Source: Conchocele bisecta (Eukaryota; Mollusca; Bivalvia; Lucinida; Thyasiridae). Taken from it: DNA of 64,000 nt. Position numbers and translations under genes: made by a program. The DNA lies in the NCBI GenBank assembly GCA_029237695.1, contig CM055275.1, positions 6,811,131 to 6,875,130 on the forward strand, written 5' to 3'. Positions 55,690 to 64,000 of this stretch are shown here, piece by piece. Positions within the stretch are counted from its first letter, which is position 1; every line of letters begins with the position of its first letter. Below the pieces are notes generated by a model, which was given only the letters and a program-made list of their open reading frames with translations, was not told the DNA's origin and ran no database searches.

Positions 55690-56125
55690 ATAGAACTAGA
55701 GGTATATATTTTGTAATCATAATATAACCAAAATAACTGTCCATAAAGAAGTATAATATTGATATATTGGGTTATATTTTCGCATTGAAATATTTAAACC
55801 TGCAAGTGTACTCCACCATCTAGTAAAATGGACTAAGACCGATCTCAACCAATCAACGTAGAGATGACATAGACTATCTGTTACGCAAACTAATTTTTGT
55901 GGACAAAACTGACTTTTGTGGACAAAATTGAATTCTGTCCCAAAAAACTGAATTTTGTTCACAAAACTCAATTCTGTCTTACAAAATTGAATCCTTTATA
56001 ACAAAAATGAATTTTGTATATCAGAATTTTACATAATTGGATTTTGTGATTTTTAGTGTTACAAAACTCAATTTTGTCTGGACAAAATTGGTTTTGTACA
56101 CATAGTTAACCTGTCCCCGTAGCCA
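55690..56125. repeat. Right arm of the large inverted repeat and minisatellite tail
   Basis: The reverse complement of 53690-53900 at 55700-55895. It then continues with 20-bp-type units, 'gtgatttttagtgttacaaa' and 'gttaacctgtccccgtag', matching 53412-53720 in reverse. Confidence 0.85.
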
Positions 56126-56129
56126 GTAG

Positions 56130-57290
56130 TGTTTTCCTTTACAGATGGCAGTATGTGAAGACATGAGGACAGCTAATACATCATACTTAAATGACTCGAC
56201 CCTTGATTGTATTGTCCATCCCCACCGACAACTAAGACGAGTTTAGGCCGTGTTAACGGGGTAGAATCCCGTATTTCTCTATTGAGTTGGTGCAGCCATG
56301 TGTCTTGTACATTTATGCATGAGCATGTATCAAGAGGCACCGGTGGTGATCCACACACAATATGTTTCGGTTTCTGAACATGATTGGTTTGTTTGCGGGT
56401 CCTGCTAGACATTAGTTTAATGTAAAATGCTAGTAACTGCATGCCGTAAATAAATACAAAAGAAACACTCATTACCAGAGTCAGTTATTCTGTATCCAAT
56501 TAGTGATTGTAAACCTTAAAAATGCATAAATTGGACAGTAATCCATCAATAAGGAACTAATTTGTTAGTAGCAGGAGAGATTTCACAATCTTCTCCTGAG
56601 AAGTTTCAAATACAATTGCCAGGTTGATATATTTTAGGCGGGTAGTGCGTATAATCATTTCTCTCAGTAGGGATTTCACTCAGTCACACATATGACCTGA
56701 CATTCACTCACTATCACTCACCCCATATACTACTTACACAACAGTAATTACACACGAATGACTAGACACATCGGTAACTGTCAAAGAAGAGGAAGGAGCA
56801 GCTACCGTACATATACAAATAAGAGCGCAAACTACAATATAGGACATTCTACTGACAAGGACATATATCTTAATAAAGACTGGGCTACATATAACTTATA
56901 ATAATGCGTTACGGAGTTGCCGTGGGCATTTCGTACACACGTTCGAAGTGGCAAGCTACAGTTCTGCATGAAAGTTTTGCTTCAGACGTTTGTAAGATGT
57001 GCCCCCCCTGAGGAACTACTTATACGCATAGAAATGATTAATATCTACCACCATTTGCTTTTATACACTTGCTTCCCGACAGTGTCTATCATTAGTACCG
57101 TTATTTTTGTGAATATCTTTAATGACGCTGTCCGTACAATCAAAACTAAAATTGCAATTTCCACTACTCATATGTTTTAACGTCCATTTTATGGGTCACA
57201 AAACATGCATGTGACTAATGCATATAAGGTCGCATTGTTTCTAGGTATGTTACATTGAATCATCTTCCGTCAAACTCTGTCACGACAGGG
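56130..57290. other. Intergenic, no gene seen
   Basis: AT-rich, only short unsupported frames on both strands. Confidence 0.4.
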
Positions 57291-57359
57291 CAGATCCAAA
57301 TCAGCCGATCTGGGTCTACACTGTTCAGAAGTCATCGGGAACATACTTTGGTAATACGT

Positions 57360-57560
57360 GTCAACCAACATACGGCTGGAAAGAGACGTAGCTCAGCTCT
57401 GCCCTTACACTTTCGATGTAACATCACATGAAGCTGAGAATCGTCTATCTGAATCGTTAGGTTGATAAATCATAGCAGAACAGGTAAAGTGGACGACAAA
57501 TGCAGCATGCGACATATATACATGACATATCAGTATGCAAGGTATACTCACTACTGTTAT
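57360..57560. repeat. Local direct duplication, copy 1
   Basis: 'tcaaccaacatacggctgga ... ggtatactcactact' is repeated at about 58027-58232 with few changes. A GATC module (gacagggcagatccaaatca) precedes copy 1. Confidence 0.8.
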
Positions 57561-58026
57561 TTAACCTTGACATTGGGCATTGGGGGAGCACGAGTTTTCG
57601 GAATGAAAATTCGGATGATGATAAACATGCGTATAAAGTTTCAAGCCAATCGGTCATACAGTAAAGAAGTTATGGCAAAATGGAAAACCTGACGGACAGA
57701 CGGGCGGACGTACATACATACGAGTTTTACATCCATATTTTCGCTATGCGATGGGATAATAAAATGACGGTCTAATTCCTTCCTCTCGGAATTAACTTTC
57801 CCTATAATTCCCCGGGTTTTTTGGAGCATGCTCCTATGTAATATACAGTATGTGCAGAATTTTGGACATATATTATCACCACCTGTGGAGTTTGTGGCTG
57901 TCTAATTCCCGCGACAGTTGGCTCTTATGTTACTATAATTACTGTAAGCCATCGTTCAGCATTTAACGCAACCGGTAACGCATACATGCAGTAATGTGCT
58001 TCTACTCCGTCAAACTCTAGTCCGGT

Positions 58027-58232
58027 AATACATGTCAACCAACATACGGCTGGAAACAGACGTAGCTCAGCTGTGCCCTTACACTTTCGATGTAACGTCA
58101 CATGAAGCTGCTAATCGTCTATCTGAATCGTTAGGTTGATTAATCGCAGCAGAACAGGTAAAGTGGACGACAAATGCAGCATGTGAAATATATACATGAC
58201 AGATCAGTATGCAAGGTATACTCACTACTATA
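58027..58232. repeat. Local direct duplication, copy 2
   Basis: Second copy of 57360-57560, about 670 bp downstream. Includes the phrase 'gacgtagctcagctgtgccc'. Confidence 0.8.
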
Positions 58233-58309
58233 AGCTGTACGGTCCCAAATGTTGGGATCAACTTAAATAAGCTGAAAATAGTCTCAAATTAGAGGTCGAT
58301 GGGACATCG

Positions 58310-58910
58310 CATATACCCATATGCCTGTGTTTTTAACAACATGAATCACCATTATACATAGCCGTATACACATAATTTCGCATTGTGTATAACTGTTACA
58401 TGGCAAACCACACAACAAATACAATATATAGCCACTACTGTACTCTGTTATCATCTATCAAATCCAGTGTCATGTAAGCAGTTACCTGAGTGTATTGTCT
58501 CTGGTGTCTACGAGCCTACTATGTGACTAAATATGGCTTTACCTATGGGTAACGTGTACACTAACAATAGGCTGTGCATCAGATTGAAAAGTTTAAACAT
58601 CAAAATTTATTTTCACATTGAAATGCTCCGATATCTCGTCTTTTGTATAGTCTGCTGGCATAATGTGTATATCACGCCATTATCATATCTGTCTATGATG
58701 TATTGCACCAACTTTTATTTCGTTTACTGTCATAGTATTTGCTGTATGTGTCAAACGCGCGAAGTGGTGAAACTGTACGATGGCTTATAAAGTTGGCGGA
58801 GATGGCAACTCGATGTACCATATAGTATACAGTAACACGACAATATTTGTATATGTTATATTCATATATCACATCACTCTTATGAAGCAATTATAAGTGA
58901 ATCCAAGTGT
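58310..58910 (+). repeat. Segmental duplication, copy A
   Basis: Matches 61270-61975 over most of its length (ttaacaacatgaatcaccat ... agtggtgaaactgtacgatg). Both copies keep an open frame of 85-89 codons (..MLRYxVFCIxCWHN..), but differences between the copies mostly change the amino acid, so conservation as a protein is not supported. Confidence 0.8.
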
Positions 58911-58931
58911 ATCTATCTATGACCTACTACC

Positions 58932-59431
58932 TTAAAGGCACATACCCACTCAGTAGGCACAAACTATTCTTTATAGGAATTAAATAAGTGTATAATTGTG
59001 TCATTATTCCACCAGTTCTAAAACTTCTGAGTGCCCTCTATACAGATATAACCATTTAATAATATATATTTTACTGATAGTGACGCGCGGTGGTAATAGG
59101 CTATTTTCATATTCAAATGAGGCATGCTATTTTTAAATTATTTATACTAATTAAATGCGTTATCTGAAGAATATAATATTTTCAACAGATTATAAAGTAT
59201 GATCATTGCATTAAACAAATAAATACAGAGAATAAATAGCAATGTCCGTTAACATGTTAAATAAACAATGTTATCGCCCCTGATATCATTGTGAAAATTT
59301 ACGTCTGATATAAATGTATGATAATGCCAATCAATACGGTGAATGAATATTTATTTTGCCAGAAAATGTATCAGATGATGTCTCTGATATAAATGACATG
59401 TTGTGCTTAGGGGGTGGGAATGTACCTTTAA
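58932..59431 (-). mobile_element. piggyBac-like MITE (TTAA ends), uninterrupted copy
   Basis: TTAAAGGCACATACCCACTC on the left and GTGGGAATGTACCTTTAA on the right, with TTAA at both edges. Internally the reverse complement of 15727-16140 plus 17205-17297, i.e. the same element without the ~1-kb insert. Confidence 0.75.
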
Positions 59432-59992
59432 AGTCCAGAAAGTGTGACAAGAATGAAATTTTCGAAATCCAGATTGGGCTTCATGTAGCAGTTTATAATT
59501 TTTACATACTCCTTTATGTATTTGTTAGCATGCTTTTCAAATAGTCACGGTCGTGAACAAAATAACACAGAAGTGTAGTGTGTCTTATTTCGATGTTAAT
59601 TTTAACTAAAAATAGTACACGATCAGATGTGTTGCTATCCGGATCCGTATCCTGTAATACTAGACGATAGTATTCATACAAACATGGAATTGGAAACGTG
59701 TATTCATTTTGTCTCGACCTCCAGGTGCCCTGAGACAAGAATATCCGTATAGTCACGCGGCGGGTTGAATGGTGATGACATTGAACATCAATTTAATAAT
59801 AATTTGTAAACGATCCACTGAACTGGCATTAGCGTCCAATTCGTGGGTGAAAACCCATTTGTTGACATCATGGCGAACACGTTGGGTGTATCAAAAGTCG
59901 TACAAATTCAGCTAATTAAAAGTTGAATATTATTCCGGGTCGGATAACTATTTTGAAATTCGCCAATATGTTCTATATATGGGCGGAGAAAA

Positions 59993-60143
59993 AGTATCCA
60001 TCGTATGCACTGGTGTGGGAGAAGGATATTCCACCCTAGCCAGAATATGTCGCCAGACATTCGGCAAAGCCTCGTTTCTGGCGACATATTCTTAAACTCG
60101 GGTGGAATATCTTTGGCCCACACCAGTGCATATGATGGATACT
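59993..60143. mobile_element. 151-bp palindrome with CGGCAAAGCCTCG core
   Basis: Arms 'agtatccatcgtatgcactg ... atgtcgccaga' and 'tctggcgacatattc ... atgatggatact' enclose CATTCGGCAAAGCCTCGTT. The stem is unrelated to the 54034 family but the core (60061-60074) is the same. Confidence 0.85.
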
Positions 60144-61265
60144 CTTACTATAATCTCACTGTTCCTGAAAGAAACCCAATTCCCGGTCACGTAGATATTA
60201 CTGATGATTTTACATGTAGGGGTACCGTGCTATCATTCCAGCATACATATCGACTTATGTGCTTATATGTAGGACATTCCAACATATATAAATTAGTATG
60301 CGCCCTGTGCGATAGCAAGGTGGGCATATTGCGTTTCTCTTGAGGTTCCGTACGTCCTTCCGTCCGTCCGTCCGTCCTTCCGTGTACGTTTACGTCTAAA
60401 CGTAATTCCAACATGTAAAATAGTCAATATTACGATAAAGGATTGCTTCAATACTTGGACACTTGAATATTTTGAACATTTGTCACACACTCGCGCCACC
60501 ATTAACACGACCTTGACATTTGTCACCTTCCAAATATCGCTGAAACACTTAGCCATTTTGTTACGTCGAAACGTTTGTAAGAGTTTCTCCAACATGTAAT
60601 ATCGTCAATAATACGTGAAGGATTGCTTTAATATTTGAACAGTTCATTCACCTGCATACGTGTGATGCAATCACACCACAATGACATGACCGTTGTGACC
60701 TTCAAAATGGTGCTGAAACAGCTATTTTCTTTCGTCAAAAAGTGTGTAGGACTTTCTCAAATTCATGTTTGACACAAAATCGACGTGTGGGTTCGAATCA
60801 AAATGAAACCTATACATTTTATTTCCTAAAAGTTTCACTTTCCAAACACAACATTGCCGTATGTATCTTTAACGGTGTCATCGAATAACACTGAAACAAA
60901 TATGATTGCGACATTTGTCATTCGAAAATATACTTTACTTGAAGTTGAACTGGTTTACTCGGTTAACCAACTATGTACCTGATCATCGTTTGATTCAAAT
61001 ATAATTGCTTCATAAATGTAGTGGGATATAAGTATGTATAACATATTATGTGGACACTTACTCTTTACTGTATCCTATGCGACACCTAGGGTGGCCAAGT
61101 CGGCCATCTTTGTGTGTTCCAACCATCAGCCAGTTTCAGCAGTTCCTCCGTTTGATAATGAACTCAACATGTGAAGTAGAACGTATGCTATAACGTAGCT
61201 AATCACATGTAGAACAGCCAGGAGAACGGACTCCTATCTATTATATTACACCAAACTGTAAAATA
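60144..61265. other. Intergenic; short (CCGT) run
   Basis: 60340-60385 is a (GTCC/CCGT)-rich run like the array heads, followed by two diverged ~170-bp units (lines with 'gattgcttcaatacttggac' and 'gattgctttaatatttgaac'; 'gaaacacttagccattttgt'). No gene. Confidence 0.45.
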
Positions 61266-61269
61266 TGTC

Positions 61270-61975
61270 AGTTTTCAGGACAGGTTTGTGCCTGTGTTTT
61301 AACAACATGAACCACCATTATAAATAGCTTCATACACAGAAAATGGCACAAAGTATCACTTTTACATGGAAAACCACACAACACATACCATATACCCACT
61401 ACTGTACTCTGTTATTAGATATCAAATCCAGTAACATGTAAGCAGTTACCTGAGTGTATTATCCCTGGTGTCTACTCACCTACTATGCGAGTAAATATAG
61501 CTTTACCTATGAGTAGCGTGCCCAGTAACATATGCTGTGCATCAGAAAGTTTACACGTTGAAATTTATTTTGAGATTTATGGGAGGAATGCTCAGATATA
61601 TTGTCTTTTGTATAGGTTGCTGGCATAATATTTATAGCTTGCCATCCTCACATCTGTCTATTATGTATTGCACCAAATTTGATTTGGTTTACTGTCATAT
61701 TACTTGCTGTATGTGTCAAACGCACGAAGTGGTGAAACTGTACGATGGCTTGTACATACAAAGTTGGCGGAGATGGCAACTCAATGTTCCATATAGTATA
61801 CAGTAACAAGACAATATTTTGTTGCGAACGGTTTCTTGCATTTACTCCCGTACCGTCCGTAACTAGAGACGGGCGGTATGGGAGTAGATTACAAGAGTTA
61901 CCTTCGCAACTAGACAATATTCACATGTTATATGCATATATCGCATCACTCTTATTAAGCAATTATCATTGAAGT
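61270..61975 (+). repeat. Segmental duplication, copy B
   Basis: Partner of 58310-58910. An extra palindrome-bearing insert at about 61845-61885 (actcccgtaccgtccg / cgggcggtatgggagt) distinguishes this copy. Confidence 0.75.
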
Positions 61976-62029
61976 CAAGTATATCTATGTATTACCCAAT
62001 ACCTTCGAAAGTTTCAACAAAATTGTGTA

Positions 62030-62086
62030 GACACAGGTGAGCCAACTCATAACGAGCCGTGTCATCGGAATCTGCTCTGTTTGTCA
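62030..62086. repeat. GATC-type module
   Basis: 'gtagacacaggtgagccaac', 'aacgagccgtgtcatcggaa' and 'tctgctctgtttgtcag': a diverged member of the palindromic module best seen at 18890-18950. Confidence 0.55.
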
Positions 62087-62121
62087 GTATTTTTAGATTT
62101 TATAATAAATAGTCGTAATTG

Positions 62122-62146
62122 TTTCCGTGCGTGTGTGTGTGGGGGT

Positions 62147-62189
<43 letters not shown>

Positions 62190-62195
62190 GGGGGG
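62122..62195. repeat. (GT)n then a poly-G tract (about 42 G)
   Basis: A short GT run leads into an essentially unbroken G homopolymer (62147-62188). Length is unlikely to be accurate; it could form G-quadruplexes. Confidence 0.9.
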
Positions 62196-62344
62196 CATGA
62201 ACCATGCTGTCTCGTTTTTTGGCTTCCTGGCTACGACCCTGATATTTGGGATCGTACAGCGAGTATATTGTTGTAGAAAATGTCGTTAAGAATGAATACT
62301 CATTAACATTAGTCCCATTTAATTACCGAAAACATATAGGCCAG

Positions 62345-62584
62345 GGGGCCGTTTCACTGAACTTCGTACGACTAAACTGTTCGTAAGTGCAAACTTATGA
62401 TAGTCTGTAAAGTTCACATTAACAATGTTATCTTGTAAATAATTATTGGATTTACATTTATTGAGCATAGGTTGCATATGCTGCCTATCCTCAATAAATG
62501 TAAATCCATAAATTGAAATTTCCAGACGATCATATTTGCACTTACGAACATTTTAGTCGTAGGAAGTTTAGTGAAACGGGCACC
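62345..62584. mobile_element. 240-bp MITE with CCGTTTCACT termini
   Basis: Arms GGCCGTTTCACTGAACTTCG... (through TTCGTAAGTGCAAA) and TTTGCACTTACGAAC...AAGTTTAGTGAAACGGGC are inverted. The centre is a second hairpin (ggatttacatttattgagca / tcctcaataaatgtaaatcc). Confidence 0.8.
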
Positions 62585-63170
62585 AGAACACTCATGTGAG
62601 CCGATCTGGATCTACACTATTTGACGCTTCATAAATAAATCCAAGTACTGAAAGTACTGAAATGAAATATGTTATCTCCACAAAAACTGATCTCTTGCGG
62701 AACTACAGACTGCAAGTTGCATATTTTCTCAAGCGTCATCCAGAGGCAAATGCACTGTGATGGTATAAACCCATTCCCATCCATACGTTTTCTCTAGAAT
62801 AAATTACTGTTTGAAACTCCCAGAAAAAAGTGTACGAAACTGGCGGCTAACTGGTCAGTTACTGCTACCTAACTGTGAGAATTATAGCTGCTGTATTCAT
62901 ACGCACGTCTTGATTCATATTTTCCAGAATTTACCTGATAGACTGAGCCAAAAGACTGTGCAAAATACAGAGAATAGTATATGTACAGTTTTAGATACAC
63001 AGTCAGACAGACCAAAACGCCATAGGATAACTTGGCACATGGCACTATTTTCTTGGTCGTACTAGCCGTTTAGGCGTAGCACGTCAATATGGCTGCCCCC
63101 ATAGAAATTTTCGTGACATAATATGCTATCTCAAGGGAGATAACATAAAAATGGCACATTTTTAGCGACT
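62585..63170. other. Intergenic, no gene seen
   Basis: Only short unsupported frames. Confidence 0.4.
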
Positions 63171-63176
63171 ACATGT

Positions 63177-63510
63177 ATGATGCATCCACACATCAGGTTT
63201 CGTGTCCCTTAGTCATGTTAGTCAAGGAGCGGAAGGAAATGTTGGTCCAAATGCGGTCAAACGCTTGAAGAGTAGGTCGTGTTGACATTCTTTTGGTACG
63301 CAACATACCTTTGGGTTATGATGCATCCACACATCAAGTTTCGTGTTCCTAGATCAAATAGTATGGGAGACAGGGAGCTGAAGAAAAGTTTTTACCAAAT
63401 GCGGTCAAGCGTGAAAAATAGGTCGAGGTGACATACTTTCGGTACGCGACACACCTTTGGGTTATGACCCATGCACACATTATGTTTCTTGCCACAGGGA
63501 TGCATCCGGG
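63177..63510 (+). repeat. Tandem duplication, ~143-bp unit (2.3 copies)
   Basis: 'gatgcatccacacatcaggt ... acctttgggttat' (63177-63319) is repeated at 63320-63460 and begins a third time (gacccatgcacacattatgt). Each contains 'caaatgcggtcaa'. Confidence 0.85.
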
Positions 63511-64000
63511 ATTGCAATAAATGGGGGCATCTGCCCCCCTTATCTCACAAAAAGGGGGCATCACTAATGCAGAGCCGAACGAAGCGAGGTGGCTAGGGTG
63601 GTCCGGAGGGGAGGGGGGGGGGGCATCCGCCCCCTGAACATTTTGAAAAAATGGTGCCCAATGGTGGCATTATACATGTATCGGAGACTTAAATACTGAT
63701 GTAAAATATGGCCAATTTTTAAAGCAAAACTGTCTGGTACGTACTGTACGGGAGGATCACAGAGTTACAGGCTGCAACTAATCTGAAGTTGCACACTCAC
63801 GGTCCATTATCTAACTGTCTGCAAACGCTTGCATTATAACTGGCTGATATCACTATTAAATCACAGGTGGAATACTCGGACCTAGGACCCAATACTTGGC
63901 TCATTTTGAAAACGTTACCCACCCACCCAATTCCATACACTATACATTACAGCCTTTCCAAGGTAAGAAACAGCTTCGCAAAAATGCCGTATTTTCGGGC
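63511..64000. other. Unassigned sequence, G-run repeat end
   Basis: 63605-63645 has a G run then 'catccgccccctgaac', resembling the G/C block near 640. No gene before the window edge. Confidence 0.4.

Noticed and set aside
58533..61806. Paired frames (85 and 89 codons) in the two segmental duplicates, possibly a small gene family
   Set aside because: Comparing the copies codon by codon, most differences change the amino acid and few are silent, as expected for non-coding duplicated DNA.

Overview
This is a gene-poor, repeat-dense animal genomic window, most likely from a bivalve mollusc. The indications are GT-AG introns, several unrelated 145-250 bp tandem-repeat families of the kind carried inside bivalve 'pearl'/Helentron-type non-autonomous elements, many palindromic MITEs, tRNA-derived repeats and a Ty3-type LTR retrotransposon. 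The phylum call is an inference. Nothing suggests a prokaryotic replicon, a CRISPR array or an rRNA gene.

Host genes. Two fragments lie on the + strand. (1) The 5' end of a NAD(P)-binding Rossmann-fold (extended SDR, epimerase-like) gene has exon 1 at 4992-5039 plus 5606-5609, exon 2 at 6639-6700 and exon 3 at 7507-7618. Exon 1 is split by a 558-bp transposon with terminal inverted repeats and a perfect 8-bp target duplication. Exon 3 is followed by five decaying tandem copies of its own 3' edge and donor site. (2) Seven consecutive internal exons of PRPF3 (U4/U6 snRNP protein Prp3) lie at 12189-18662. Splice sites are intact, but there is one frameshift, one in-frame stop, and no N- or C-terminal exons. 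It is best read as a partial non-processed pseudogene or a low-quality or misassembled copy. One of its exon/donor junctions also has decayed copies in the following intron.

Region by region. 1-4.9 kb is mostly anonymous, with one possible orphan terminal exon at 1132-1322. 4.9-8.3 kb is the SDR gene fragment. 8.4-12 kb holds tandem arrays and MITEs. 12.2-18.7 kb is PRPF3 with MITE-filled introns. 19.4-24.1 kb holds three stacked satellite-type arrays. 24.1-29.7 kb holds MITEs and retroposons. 29.7-31.1 and 39.4-40.5 kb hold one ~167-bp satellite family, between which sits a 6.8-kb Ty3-like LTR element (31135-37952). 40.5-43.1 kb holds more arrays. 43.5-50.2 kb holds retroposons, tRNA-like repeats and foldback elements. 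50.3-51.2 kb is a second pearl-like element. 51.9-56.1 kb is a complex of palindromes and a 20-bp minisatellite. 57.3-62 kb holds local segmental duplications. 63.1-63.5 kb is a short tandem duplication.

Most interesting points: the LTR element carries an extra module between integrase and 3' LTR (zinc-finger ORF without its own start codon, a splice-acceptor-like site, then an SR-tailed ORF), bounded by two polypurine tracts. Exon/5'-splice-site minisatellites occur in both host genes. A nuclear-receptor-type word (AGGTCAAGGTCA) recurs in tandem-repeat families that otherwise look unrelated. Palindromes with different stems share one core (about CTCGGCAAAGCCTCG). A transposon sits inside exon 1 of the SDR gene.
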